DNA of 64,000 nucleotides from Pezizomycotina sp. ARF18 (GCA_002224055.1 AZLU01000218.1:1-64000), one strand, 5' to 3'. Numbered from the stretch's first letter, positions 36,471 to 48,405 are shown. Program-made: numbers and translations. The notes: generated by a model not told the origin, from the sequence alone.

Positions 36471-38417
36471 GTTTGATAAATGTTTGTGTGCGTAGAAATG
36501 TTTAAGTGTTTTTGTAGGATTGTGTTTGTTTGTAGATTGCTTTGTGATCTGGTGAATAAGAAGGAACAGGAAAGTTGAGATGGATGGGGAGATGGGGGGT
36601 TATTTATGCTTCGATTGAAGCCGGTGATTGAACGAGGTTATGGAGGTGCGGAGGATTGAGGAAAGAGGGGTAAAGTTGGGTTAATGGCCAAACTATGACG
36701 ACACATGGATGTATAACCATGAGGTTGAATAAGAGCGTTAAAGTTCGACACATTGGCACAGAACGGATCCAGACAGAAGCGAACGCTAAAATTTCCAAGG
36801 AACAGGAATAAAACAACTAAACTTCAACAGATAAGTTCTGTACGTTTTCTGCCGGCAGTGTGAGCAAGGCAAAAAAGGCAGAATAGCTTGAATAGTGTCC
36901 ATTCATTAGCACCAATTGGTTAGAATACAAAAGGCAGATTCGTTTTAAGGCTGAATATGACGTGAGTTTCTGTGTCGCAAACGCGCCGAAGTTTAGCCGC
37001 GAGTGCTTTGAGCTTTGGTTTTGTTCTGAGGTGTAACCGTCTGAAGAAGCCATTTGATAGAGTGATGTCATCATTAGCGGTGTCAACTCGACTCCAGCCG
37101 AATCGAAAAGATCTCGGATATAGACTCCGCCAATCAACGATCGCCAAAATCAACCTCTAGGCCTGCCACATACTAATCTTGCCGTAGATTTGGGAACCCA
37201 GATTGCCTTCGAATTCCGCTTTCGGACTAATGTTTTTCTTCTTATATTCAAGTTTCGGTTATTGCCGTTTCTTTCCAATTCCGTCCCTTTAGCTTTGGAC
37301 GATAGAAATGACGGTTGAATCAACGTGTCCCCCGTGATAAACGTCGTCATAGCTTTTCAACGGTCCTGTCGTCCTTTTCCTGAACTTGATTACGTTACGT
37401 TTCAAACTGTTCCGGAGCAACGTCCTTCGTTCACCAGTAGAGTACTCTCGCCGAGTGTCCGATAACGAATTGTGAGACACCGTTGACGTACCTTGCATCC
37501 CCGATACCCCAGAAAGCTCAATGCGATACTACAGTATCGTCTACCAAAGGTGCTAGGGGAAATAACTTGAACGCAAGCGATAGCAATTACGACCACGTCG
37601 CCGACGCTCGTTGAGGCCACTGTGCGGTGTTTGCATCGAACTGCCGTATCTTCCTGCCCGTGTCATGATTCGTTCAGGGTGTGATGAGAAGACACGGCGT
37701 AAATTGATCGCTGGCGATGGCGAAGCGAACGGGGCGAGAAACCGGCGCATTCAATCTTGTCCGAGTATGCGAGCACCCGCGCAAGATGCCCCGGGAGTAA
37801 ACCCTCTCCTTTTGGCTCGGTAGTGAGAGGTACCCAAGACCTCACCCCCCCCCCCCCCCTCTTTCGAATCCAGGCACCATGTAGAAGCCGTTTCGGCGGC
37901 GTGGTGTTGACTTGAGTTGGATTTCCGGCGACAGTATCGCCACAAATGCGACCTGACCCGCCGCGGATCTCAGGCTCCTGAGAACGAAATTTTTTTTTTT
38001 TTTTTGGCTGTCGTCCCCCAACTATCGCCCTTCCACTTACGGCGCTCAATGGCTGTGGGAGATTTGGTGTCTTGACATGTTAGAAGAATCCCATACAGGC
38101 CGATACCATCCCCGAAAACGCGAAAAAGCCTGGCTACAAAAATTCTCTGGCTTTTGTCCTCGCTTGTTCAGCCGCAGAAGATCCCCCTGCTTATTTCTTC
38201 TCCGAACCAAAGCGGGGCGGGTTTTCAGCCAATTGTTCCCCGATGTCAACAATCGTACATAAGGCCCACTGGTTCCGAACGTTTAATTCATATCGTCGAC
38301 CCGAAGAACGCGTTCAAATCCCTACTAGTCAACCTGGCGGAATTGTACTCCTGAGAATCTTTCAATAACCGAAAACTCCCTTCTCTTTCGCGCTCTTTGC
38401 GATTTACGTTCAACACC
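36471..38417. other. Gene-poor stretch with long homopolymers
   Basis: No recognisable gene. The first part is the Grg1-like promoter. It contains a C15 run at 37845-37859 and a T16 run at 37990-38005. Short open frames around these are by-products of the runs. Confidence 0.45.
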
Positions 38418-39946
38418 ATGATCGATATCCTCTCCTTGCCCCGCGACATCGTCTTCGAAATATTCGACCACACCCCGACGCCCACCCTCCTCCTCCTCCG
38501 CCTCGCCTCCTCATCCCTCAACTCAACCGTAACCTCCTACCTAACCTCCAACAAGCTGACCTTCCACACCTCCGAATCCTCCCCCTCGAAAACTGCCAGC
38601 GGATGCTAGCCTACGGCACATCCGCCAACAAACCGTGGAAATCCAGCTTCGGCACTCTCGTCCTATACCAGGAAACCCTCCGGGTACATCGCACATGTTC
38701 CTCTCGCACTGCCTGAACGCCGAGCGGCTCGCGTTAGCATACCTCGCCGCCTTAATACCGTTCGTCGAAGACATCGGACCGCATTTACACTCCCTGAAGG
38801 TAATCTGCTCGGACGATTACACCTCAAACGACGCGAAGCTAATACAAGACCGCTTCTGCCGCGTAGTCTCCCTCCTTTTGCTACACTGCGACGCCTCCCT
38901 CCGCAACGTTACGAGCGTGTACATGCAGGTATGCATGGGACGGCTTTTGGGGTACTTCATGTCCTGCGTCTCCAATCTTACCAACCTCACCGCTCTCCTC
39001 CAATAATGCGACGAGGCGAAAAGTGGTTACAAGAATCCGACGTGCCGCTGTACATGACAGGAAAGCAATCTTCATACGCCATCGAAGATTGGGAACAACT
39101 ATACAACTGGAAACACCGCGACCCTTTACCGACGGAAATCCACCAGGAGAAACGACGCCAGTTGGTGCGGATGGTACGATAAAGGCTCCCCCGCTCGTGT
39201 ACCGTTACCGCTATTACAGCGTATAAAAGACTTCGAGATAGTAAACGACTACCCTCCGATCCGACGTTATACCGCTTCATCGACTTCGCGGAGAGTATGA
39301 AAAACCTGAAGAAATTCGCGTGGAACGCAGGATACAAAGACTCCGGCTTCGTCCGGGATTGCCAGCCCGTCCATCTCCCAAACCTCCAAGAGGTAAAAAT
39401 GACGCGCGCTCCCGTCTGCGGCGACGCCTTCCTCACAACCGTCTTAAAAAAACTGGGAGGATACGCTCACAAGTCTACACATCGACCACTGCACCATCCA
39501 CACCGAAACCGAGTCGGAGCGTAACGGTCGAGCTGCCTACGGCGGTATCGGTAAGTTTCTAGACAATCTCCTGACCACGCTACCGAAGCTAGTGAACCTA
39601 AAAATCGAGTGTCTGGGTATACCCGCTGGGACTTCACGGAGAAGGCGTTGCGGACCGCGAGTTCGCATAATCTTTCGCTCGACGACTGGAACGAGCCGTG
39701 GGGTTACCAGTACTCTATGGCTGCGTATACGGTCGGACCCATGGGAGGGACGGACGGGGACGGGGTATAAGAGGCCGGTGCTGTCGCCGTTCCAAGGCGA
39801 TCTGTGGGCGCTGAAGAGGGTGAGGAATGGGTATAGACAGCGGAGGTTGGAGAGGGGCTCGGGGTGGATGACTGGTTGAGGTTCCTGTGCGAGGAGAGGT
39901 GGGAGAATACGCTGTTTAGACGGTGGGGTTTGCGGAGATGCTGTGA
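38418..39946 (+). CDS. F-box protein, frame-interrupted
   Basis: F-box proteins recruit substrates to SCF ubiquitin ligases through Skp1. The start at 38418 gives MIDILSLPRDIVFEIFDHTP, then LLLLRLASSSLNSTVTSYL: the conserved 'L-LP-DI---I' and 'L--L-L-S--L' helices of the F-box at residues about 4-45. The following 450 codons read as leucine-rich text such as HCLNAERLALAYLAAL, FVEDIGPHLHSLKVICS and SLLLLHCDASLRNVTS, typical of the substrate-binding part in fungal F-box proteins. Frame changes near 38.57, 38.69, 39.0, 39.46 and 39.6 kb split it. The stop is uncertain; a frame ending GFAEML at 39946 is the best candidate. Confidence 0.7.
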
Positions 39947-41129
39947 AAAAGAGGGAAAGAAAAGATATATTTTCGATGGAACACTTTTGGACGTATAAAG
40001 CTGCTTGTAGCTGGGTCTATATCGAGATATTTAAACCATCCAGGAGGCAAGCCCTTATTAAAATGGACACCAATGGGATTTTATAATTTTCACCGTCAAC
40101 AAGGGAGAAAAACTCGCAGGAAACTACTTAAGTTAGCTAGAACTGAAGCGATAACACACAACGGCATCGATTCTCACTAGCGATCGATGTCTTCTACGTG
40201 CCATCGATATATTCTTTTGTTTTAGATGCATTGGTATGTACAAATGGTTTGACTGGTGCCATTGTAAAGCACTGAGACTGGCCGGATGTTCGTGCGTCAC
40301 CGCCAGGTTTAGGCGCGATGGTGTCCCCGGATATCGTACTTCCGTCCACCGCTGGTGGCATCATCCCCGCTAGCCACTAGCCGGGTAACGCTCATCCTGC
40401 TCGCCGTAGCATCAATAATGGAGTGTTACGCCTAGCTCGCAGATGTGATATCCATCCTACCCAATTTCGTCGAAGTTATGTAAGGCTGTTTCCCACCAGA
40501 TTCTACCACGTTTTCTTTCTCCTCGCCCTTCTTTTACGGGGATCGACTTCCCCTGACGATCAGGGCTCGCCGTCAGAAACTTATTTCGACGTAAACTCAT
40601 CCCAGAACATTTTCTCTCCCCGAATTCTACCGCTACGAAATATCAACCTAGCAGATGCGGTTTTCATGATGCTGAAAGGGTCGAATTTCTGATTGCCTTA
40701 ACGCGGGTTGGATTTTAGTCACAGCAGCGACATAGGCATCGTGGCGGCTTTGCAAGTTACGGGGTGCGCAAAACTCCTAGGCGGATTGGACTACGTCATC
40801 ACGACACAACACAACGACAGGCAACTTAGAGCACATGTAGCACGTTTCAAATAAAGCAAATTTGGAGCAAAGGATTATACGCGGATACCGGAGATTTACC
40901 AATTAAGGAATTAATTCAAGTTGCTTTGCTTGCAAACATGCCTATCTCATATGGGCTTCTTCATTATTATTGATCTCCAGTTTTTCCTAGCTAAGAACAT
41001 GAATGAAATTGAAAACGATTTCCCCCCTTGTCATGAAAGTAGAAAAAGACAAACTCCGTATGAATCCAATTTGTTCTGGTCATTAAAGTAGCAAGAAAAA
41101 AAAATCTTCCGCCTTCACAGGAATCCTTT
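39947..41129. other. Intergenic, no gene seen
   Basis: Open frames (for example 40423-40692) have no recognisable similarity. Nothing else stands out. Confidence 0.4.
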
Positions 41130-41799
41130 TTACCTGTTTTGCGAACCAGCCTGCTTCTGCAAATCGCCTCTACCCCCTCTGCCTCGTCTTCCCCTCATCG
41201 TGCAAATCCTGATACCTCTCCTGCTCAATTCTATCCCCGTCAACCCAGCAACGGCACTCCCGAACGCACCCTGGACCCTATCTCCGACGCCCCTTCCAAG
41301 ATCACTCATCTGTCCCTGCGCTTCTTGCCCTTTTCCCTCGGCGTTCTGACGCTGTCCTTCCTGCTTTAGCGATTCGCTACCGACGAGGCCGCCGACGGCT
41401 TCCTTGGCAGCGCCGACGGTTTGGTTCCACGAGCCGGCGGAGCGGTTGGGGTCGTCCTTTGTTATGGCGCCGGCGCGGAGGCGGTGAACGGCCTGCTTTT
41501 AGGGTTGCGTGGGAGAGGTCGTGCTCGCGCTGGGCTTGGTCCTGGCGGCTTGGCCTTGTGCCTGCATTTGAGATAGGGATGTTAGTCTTCTTGAGGTATC
41601 AGAAGGTGACGGAGACGGGAAGGAGAGGGATGAGTGGAGGGGAGGAGGAGAGGAGATGGGGAGTTTGTTGTTGTGGAGAGAGAGCTAACCTGATCAGCGG
41701 TGCTACCCGTGATGTTCCGATGGCGCTCTGGACGGCGCCGACGGCGGAGTCGACGTACGACTGGAAGGTGGAGGAGCTCTGCTTGTTATCGTCGGACAT
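41130..41799 (-). CDS. CsbD-like stress protein (annotated in fungi as mismatched-base/cruciform DNA recognition protein)
   Basis: The start at 41799 gives MSDDNKQSSSTFQSYVDSAV, then GAVQSAIG and ITGSTADQ, the standard opening of this abundant fungal hydrophilic protein family. An intron (GTTAGC near 41.69 kb to CAG near 41.57 kb) follows. The second exon has QREHDLSHATLKAG, KDDPNRSAGSWNQTVGAAKE, AVGGLVGSESLKQEG and GQEAQGQMSDLGRGVGDRVQ, then a tail QKQAGSQNR ending at 41130. About 165 residues, the normal family length. At least five one-base losses occur, several visibly in G runs (near 41.29 and 41.19 kb). The family has a CsbD-like fold and is tied to stress; a DNA-structure-binding role is claimed for a homologue only. 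Confidence 0.8.
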
Positions 41800-41901
41800 T
41801 GTGGATGATTGAGTTGATGTGGTTTTTTGTTTCAGTGGATTGTAGTAAGTATGTATGTGTGTGTGTGTAGAGCTTTTTTTTTTTTGTTTGAATGTTATTG
41901 G

Positions 41902-41902
41902 A

Positions 41903-41933
<31 letters not shown>
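41902..41933. repeat. (ATG/GAT)n microsatellite in the 5' leader of the CsbD-like gene
   Basis: About ten GAT triplets in a row, on the minus strand (ATC)n, between the TATA box and the start codon. Confidence 0.9.
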
Positions 41934-41936
<3 letters not shown>

Positions 41937-41974
41937 GAGGAGAAGATTAGCTTTGGGAGCAAGAGGAGGGAGCT

Positions 41975-41983
41975 TATTTTATA
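41975..41983 (-). promoter_or_regulatory. TATA box of the CsbD-like gene
   Basis: TATAAAATA on the minus strand about 176 bases before the ATG. Confidence 0.45.
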
Positions 41984-43392
41984 GTTAAGAGGGTTTGAAG
42001 GAAGAGAGGGGTTGAGGGAAGGTTCTGCCAGCTACGTCATTGTATTTTTTATTTTTTTTATTTTTTATTTTTTTATTTTTTGGATGAAGGGAATTTAAAG
42101 TTGGGTCGCACGGTCGCCGCTCGAGACTTCCCCTTTTTGCCAAGAATTGTCCGAATAGACTTTCTAGCAATGACGTCATGATGTCATTTCTACCAGCCGC
42201 ATGTGAAAGAAAAAAAGGGCAAACCATGATCTCGGGGCTTCACGAAAAAATAGCAGTTTTTTTGGTTATCTACAGCATTCTATTGGCTTCGAGATGGTTC
42301 GATGCTTGCGACTACTATCAAAAACTTAAAAGTATTTCCTTGGTGAGGCCATGATATAACGATATAACGGTATTGAAGCTGAGTTGAAAATTACTCCGAT
42401 GCGAATAGATGAGATGAGATGCAGACAGACATACACGGGCGTACATAGCTTAGTAGCTGGAAGAGCAAGCTAATCGCCGCAGTCAAGTAACCAAAAGCAA
42501 CATGGAAACACGAGAGAGACCATCTTGGTAGGGGGACGTTTATGTACTTAGTTTGTATCAGGTAACCAACAAATTGAATGGGAAGATGTTAGACACGAAA
42601 TTTTTTTTATCCCGGAAATAGAACATTGGAGCTTCAAGTCCGCCAGCTGCCTAAAAGACGGCCCCGTACCAAAGCTGCTCCTGCCGCTCCTCGCTTCTGT
42701 CAAAGCCCGGATCCGTTCCGGGCGTCGCCGCGTTCTTCCCTCGTAGACCTTGAGAGGTAACGGAAGCCAGGAGGGGCTTTCTCTCATAAAGTACCGACGT
42801 CCAGCGACGAGAGAGACAAGGGCAGTGTGGCATTTCTCCGTTGCCTATGCTCACTTCCCTCAGCCTCGTTACACACGATGGATGTCGTGCTCCTTCTAAT
42901 CCCAATCTTCTTGCCAATTGCACATACTTGCCATCTTCGAAGCCATCCGTACGCACTATCATGATGGTATATAGTTTATACCCAACCTCGAAGTGTGAGG
43001 GCACGTGGTAGGGAACCAAAAATATTAAGTAAGAAAAAAAAAATTTAAAAATAAAATGAAATGGCAACGGATCCACCCTTAGTTATGAAGTTCTCGAGCT
43101 AGCGCGCAAAAGGAATAAGATTATTACTTAAGTATGCCTGAATCAGTGGTGGTGGTAGGGCGAAGTGGGATTCGATCTAGTTTATTAAATGTTAGGCCTA
43201 AGTTATGATTCTAAGAACATGATGTTTCGAGATTCGAGGAGGACCCTTGAACCAACGAGGCTGGCTTCTACGAGGCGAAAGGAGGACTCTTAAGAGAACA
43301 CTAATTATATGATCTTCGATATTGAAGTAATGATCGAAAGTCCGGGAAGCCGGGCATAAAGTTGAGCCGAGTAAGGGATGTGAGAAGCCGAC
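41984..43392. other. Intergenic, no gene seen
   Basis: A T-rich low-complexity tract (ATTTTTT repeats) lies at about 42044-42080. Open frames near 42.5-43.1 kb lack recognisable similarity. Confidence 0.4.
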
Positions 43393-44108
43393 TTAATTAT
43401 CCGAATCTTCAGAGTACGCGTCCTCATTGTCCGACGACTCACCACTGCCTTCGGAATCAGTTCCTCTTGATCAGACCCTCGATCAGACTCTCCTCGATCA
43501 GAGTCTCTTCGACCAGAGTCTACTCGATCGATTCTCCTTTGTCAGAGTCTTCCTCGTCGAATTATCTTCATCTGAGCCCTCTTCTTTTCCAGGGTCCTCC
43601 TCTTCTTCAGAATCGCTCTACTCTTCTTCAGACGTCTCTGCATCAGATGTGCCTTCTTCGGAATCTTCTTAGTCAGAGTTCTCCTCGTCGCTAGTGTAAT
43701 CCATTTTGGACGTTGCTCTCTTGGGATGAGACATTGTGTCAGTAGAACGCGGATTGGTCGGTCCTTTCCTTTAGAGATCTGCTGCCCAGTAGCACGCCTC
43801 GGGGGCTGCAGCCTGCTTTTTAGACACTGAAGCGCGTGATTTCTTCATGTCAGCCTGTCCGCCATCGTCCTCCTCTTCTTCCTCCTCGCCTTCTTCCTTG
43901 TTGAGCTGTTGAAGCGCCTCGATTTCGACTTCCCCATCAATTCCTCGTCGTCGAGAGCAGCCTCAGCAGCAGCAGCGTCGGCATCAAGCTTCGCAGCGCT
44001 TTTCTTCATCCATCCCAAATATAATGTTAACAGCGTTATAACCTCTTTCCACACCTCATACGATTCTACCACACTATCAGACAGACAAGAGTCAGTCATT
44101 GTAGCCAT
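43393..44108 (-). pseudogene. Acidic low-complexity protein gene, broken by stops and a frame change
   Basis: The start at 44108 gives MATMTDSCLSDSVVESYEVW, followed by an intron-like or linker stretch and KLDADAAAAEAALDDEELMG. After a one-base loss near 43.92 kb it reads EVEIEALQQLNKEEG then EEEEEEDDGGQADMKKS. A long Ser/Asp/Glu tail follows (DYTSDEENSD, EDSEEGTSDAETSEEE, SDSEEEEDPG, ending ESSDNEDAYSEDSDN at 43393). At least four in-frame TAA/TAG codons occur in the tail (near 43.78, 43.67, 43.62 and 43.53 kb), each one C-to-T step from a Gln codon, which would fit mild RIP-type mutation. Acidic tails of this kind are common in nucleolar or chromatin proteins; the family is not identified. 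Confidence 0.45.
43475..43560. repeat. Imperfect 15-bp minisatellite in the acidic-tail coding region
   Basis: Repeated GATCAGACTCTCCTC-like units (about five, diverged) encode a repeated acidic/hydrophobic motif on the minus strand. Confidence 0.6.
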
Positions 44109-44368
44109 GAATAATGTCCATATCTGTATTTATTCATGTATAAATTGTCAGGGATGGAATAGGCTACGTTTTCAATGTGTTGTAAATAGTCATCTATTTA
44201 CAGTATGCTATTTAGCCAGATGCCTAGCTACTACTCAATATAATACATGCGTATAGAATTTATCTTTCCAGACCTAGCAGCCTAGCAGATATCTGCTCGT
44301 GCTAGGTCTTCCTCATCATGGCGGTTTACTGTCGAAATCACCCAGCGGGGACTTCACAGCTAGTCTCT

Positions 44369-45222
44369 TCAAGAACTAGGCGTAGAAGCAGGGATGCTCG
44401 GGTCGTCGGCGGTAACTGCGGTGCCCGCGGGAAGAACATTCTGACGGAAATACCTGGCGATCAACGTTTCCTGCGGGGGAATAGAGGCAGACGAGGTACC
44501 AGTCGTAGTTGTTACATCTCGGCTGAGTTGCGCTGCCAATAGCTACTGCGCATCCGAGATACTGCGTGCTCTTCCAAACGAGCTGAGTGAAAGTTCCCGC
44601 TCGTTGTTGCCATCCAGGGTTGTTCCAGTTGTAGTACTTGACAGACGCGTACCAACCCTCAGCGCTAGAAACAGCGGAGCTCGGGGTCAGCTGGTCGCCG
44701 CCGAACCAGGGAGTACCGTAACCACCGTTGTACGTAGGGGTAGATAGGGTTGTTATTGGTGCCGTCGGGGTAATACAAGCGTTCGCGACAGTTTGAGCCT
44801 TCTGAGCGAGGAAATCGCTCCACTGGAGATCTGGAGCGCCGTGGACCCTCCTGTGATTGTTGTGAACCGCCAATACTTGCGGTTGCCAATCTGTAGTCGG
44901 CGGCGGAGGTGTAGGCTGCTGAGGCTTGGTAGAAGGGTCAACGCAAACACCGAGCTGGCAAACGAGGTTGCCTATATACCACCAATACTTAGTAAATTTT
45001 CACATAACATGTATATATATACATGTATCAGAACAACAATCAACCAGGAGCAGGATTCAAACCGTTGCAAGCCGCCCAGTCGCCAGGGCAGCTAGAACCG
45101 GCCCTCCGGCCGCTACAACTTCGCGGACGGCTGCCTTGAAGCTCATTTTTTGCACCTGAGGTGAGGCGTGGATGCCGGCGGCCGCGAGAGCCGAAAAAAC
45201 GATCGTGTGGATAAGCATATTG
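44369..45222 (-). CDS. Secreted CAP/PR-1-like (SCP) protein
   Basis: CAP proteins are secreted sterol- or lipid-binding proteins, and in plant pathogens can act as virulence factors. The start at 45222 gives a signal peptide MLIHTIVFSALAAAGIHA. A Cys-containing linker follows (CPGDWAACNGLNPAPG), then an intron of about 85 nt (GTTGAT...TATAG), NLVCQLGVCVDPS and a Pro/Thr-rich stretch. The CAP domain begins VLAVHNNHRRVHGAPDLQWS and contains GTFTQLVWKSTQYLGCAVA and YLVCLYSPAGN. The signature box normally reads GHFTQ; here the His is Thr. After a one-base loss near 44.45 kb the tail reads RYFRQNVLPAGTAVTADDPS and stops at 44369. Another loss lies near 45.10 kb. Confidence 0.85.
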
Positions 45223-45325
45223 GGTTGAAGAACGAACGAATATAATGCAAAGAGAGGTCAAGACTAGCTCTATGAGCGACTGATAAGTGTCGGTGATGCG
45301 AGGAAGATGAGGTGCGGAGAATGGG

Positions 45326-45334
45326 ATTTTTATA
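45326..45334 (-). promoter_or_regulatory. TATA box of the CAP protein gene
   Basis: TATAAAAAT on the minus strand about 105 bases before the ATG. Confidence 0.5.
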
Positions 45335-47918
45335 GACTCATATCATCCCATATTTTTTGAAATTTATATGGTGGGACGCATCACGCCCAACAATTGCGAC
45401 ATGTTGTGAGGGGCTCATTCGAGCCTTCTAGCACCAGCATCTTCGCCAGTAAACAGTTCTTGAACCGATGATCACCTTCTCGAAGGAGGTCGCCCAGACC
45501 AGGGTTACACCGTTGTGGTAACAAAAAACATATCAAGAGGAGACGTTTTCGGAACGTTCCATTCATGAGCACTTACCAACATTGGCGATTGTTGTAAACG
45601 GGAATTCTAGGCTCTCAATGAGAACATCAAGTACCTTGTTATAGGATTTCATGAGGTATAAAGTGCTGTTCCGCGGGGGCCTCTCGAAAATATATGGCCT
45701 CACTTTGACGTTAAGTTATTAATAGACAAGACGAAATGCCCTTATCTGCCGAGGCTTCGAAAAAGCCCAGACCAACTTCCTGGTTAAGAAGCCTCCCTGG
45801 ATCTCCATCCGCAGCAGCAGGGTTACCAGGTTATCGAAAACAGGATGGCAGGAAAGTTGATAACGCAAGTGGCTGCTCGGTTAGAAATGTCAGTTTAACT
45901 TTTGCGGAGGCGAATCCGCTAATTGTACGAGAAATGTGCATCTCAATTCCGCGATGGAATACGAACGTTACCCGTGAATTTGCTGCTCGGAAAGAACTCC
46001 AGAGAAGGTCGATATGAACTTGAGCGCACTTCTGAAGGCATGTTCCTTGCAGCAACCCTGCTATATAACGGCTTGTCCGTCCTCTTCGAGGTCAAGGCAA
46101 TCAAGGATACAGAACGCCGCTACCAGACTTTTGCTAAGGATATTTAACGAAAAACGGATTCGCTTTGAGCGCCAGCGAGCGGTATCTAGTGCCGACGGTT
46201 ACGTCTATCAAGAGAAGTTCGTCAAGATGATTCGCATGCCCCCTCATGATCTGTCACCGCTTTCTAATTATCTAACTCTGATTTCAACTTCAAACGCTCA
46301 ATCGCACGGCAACTCCAAGGCTACTCTATCCCCGTACAATTTTAATACTACCTAAAGAACATGGGACGGCAAACTTTGACGGTTATGTTGCAGTATAATG
46401 CTTGGAAACCAAGCCCCTGAAAATTGCCATTCACGAAATCACAACTTCTTTCGGCGGATTACCTCCCCAGCCTTTCCTTTCTAATATCACTAGGCTGCGA
46501 TCCAAGGAAACTTCAATTTTCCTTCAATTGTTGAACATAGAGAAATGGGTATTCAGCATTGCAATCACTCCTCAAGAATCGTATTTTCCATATGAATCTT
46601 GTACATCCGACGTTGGTTTCTCCTCGTCTATCACAATCTTAACTCAATCTGCATGGTTACCCATGCTGTCCAAGACGCAGGACGTTACAAGTACCATGGT
46701 AGCAGTCGTGGACTTTTTACACATCCGAATCTTCACGAGCCAGCGTTTTAATTTAGTCTTTCTGTGCAGAACTTACTCTGGATTGAGTTCAAATTACGCC
46801 AGAGTCAGAATATCTCGCACAATCCATGTTTTCCATTGCTTGCATTTGACATTCGGGAGTTCATATGTCTTGCTCTAATCCTCCCGCATAATTGTCATTG
46901 ATATACCCGGCTATAGCTTTATCAGGATGGGTTGCGTAGGAGATTCTCGGCCCTTCGATGCTTCACCGATTGACTAGGCGTTCATGTTCGCTCCGACGCC
47001 AACCTCTAAGCTTCCACAAGCTTGTGCTTCACCTTTCTCGAACCCACCAATTTGTTAATTACCAGATTTATTGTATCCCTATCACCCTTTCCATGCAAGG
47101 TTACGCGATTTATTAAGGTTTCATCACCCATAATGGCATTCTTTCAAGCCTCATTGGCGCGAGAAAACGGCCGTGTAGCGACCGCTGAGGTTTTGCGGCA
47201 GAAAGGCCGCGATCAGTGACATCCCTAACTCGCTCGTAGCAGGCCTGATGTCCTCTGTCCCAGAAGTCTTCACCTCGCTCCAGCCGTTACTCATTCCCTC
47301 GGCTTTGTTAGATTCTCCCTCAAGTTCATCCGAGCAGTTGTGACCACACTTGGAGCTATCGCTACTGCCATGTCCATGCAGTAGCTAATCATCCACAATC
47401 GATGTCGCGATGATACTGCAACGCGAAGGAATGGGACATACGCGACACTTGAACGGATTCGTTCAGAAAGCGCGATAGCTTTAAATACAGGCGGTTAGTT
47501 CTCTAGGGGCAGTCTATCAAGGGCTACGCAGATTTGTTGTTTCATAGTAGGTCACGTTTTATGCAATACACTGCAGTATATGACTTTGCAGTAAATCTAA
47601 ATTGAAACTAAGGCTCGTGCACATCTATATCCAATATTTCCTGGGAACACCTTTGCCCAAGCTAGTCAGAGATACCTTGCAACTTTATGCTGGTATAACC
47701 CCAATTAACAACTACTCTACATTCTATTCCTACATCCTATCCTCCCCTATCAAGTCTAATCTATAAAACGAAGAGAGAAATCTGGAAAAGAAAAACAAAT
47801 ATATAGTCCTCATCCGGAATTCCCAACGCTCCCTAGATTTAAACTCCAGACTCAGATGATCTTCGTCTCAATCATCCCAAACCAGTTCTCAGGCTTGATA
47901 CTCAAGCCCTGAGACCCA
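45335..47918. other. Gene-poor stretch with a few unassigned open frames
   Basis: Plus-strand frames at 45736-46017 and 45923-46147 overlap in different phases and look partly protein-like (FLAATLLYNGLSVLFEVKAI). An uninterrupted 158-codon frame lies at 46402-46878 (METKPLKIAIHEITTSFGGL). None matches a family I know. They may be remnants of a decayed gene. Confidence 0.3.
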
Positions 47919-48245
47919 TTAATGGTGGCACCTGTGATCGTTTCCGTGTCCGTGCTGGCAGCACTGGTCGTTCCACCTGTCGTCCCGGCAGCATCGATCG
48001 TCCCAAGGGTGTCCGGGCCTTCCGTCGCAGAACTGGGGAGGGCAGCGCCTGTCTCCGGGGCGGGCGTTGCAGCACCTGTTGTCGTCCCAGCGGGAATCGC
48101 AGCAGCGGTCGTCCCACTTGGAGTCGCAGCAGCGTTCGCTCCAATGGTGAGGATCGCACTGATTGGGGCCGCCGTGCTGAGGGAGCGCAGCCGCGAGGCC
48201 GGTGAAGAGAGCGGCGGCGGCGATGAGGGTAGCGGAGAACTTCAT
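47919..48245 (-). CDS. Small secreted protein with paired-cysteine W/D repeats (effector-like)
   Basis: An intact 108-residue frame. Residues 1-20 form a clear signal peptide (MKFSATLIAAAALFTGLAAA). The mature part is built of imperfect 9-14-residue repeats around a Cys pair: HWSERCCDS, KWDDRCCDS, RWDDNRCCNA, then a variant RPGDRRCPPQFCDG, then WDDRCCRD and RWNDQCCQHG, with a His-rich end. The Cys pairs are evenly spaced and each is preceded by Trp plus acidic and basic residues. Small size, secretion signal and high Cys content are typical of fungal effectors or cell-surface proteins; paired Cys with His could also bind metal. I recognise no named family. A TATA box stands about 160 bases upstream. 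Confidence 0.85.
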   Translation of the reverse strand: MKFSATLIAAAALFTGLAAALPQHGGPNQCDPHHWSERCCDSKWDDRCCDSRWDDNRCCNARPGDRRCPPQFCDGRPGHPWDDRCCRDDRWNDQCCQHGHGNDHRCHH

Positions 48246-48405
48246 TTTTGATTCCCGTGGAAGGTGTATTTGAGGTATTTCTTGCTGAAAGATGTTTGCT
48301 GAAAGCTTCTTAGGGCGTTTGGTGAAGAGGCTTTGGAGATGTGAGTATTGAAGGGTGCTGTGATGAGTGAAGAAGAAAGCGAGTCTCTAGAGGAAGATTG
48401 TGGAT

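Noticed and set aside
37663-38049. 128-codon frame with KKKKK
   Set aside because: Created by a T16 and a C15 run; no protein-like features elsewhere.
43141-43215. Possible tRNA because of a GGGATTCGATC word
   Set aside because: No acceptor stem or anticodon arm pairs around it on either strand.
47922-48251. 109-codon plus-strand open frame (Val/Ala-rich)
   Set aside because: It is the antisense of the paired-cysteine secreted protein, which has signal peptide, repeats and TATA box.
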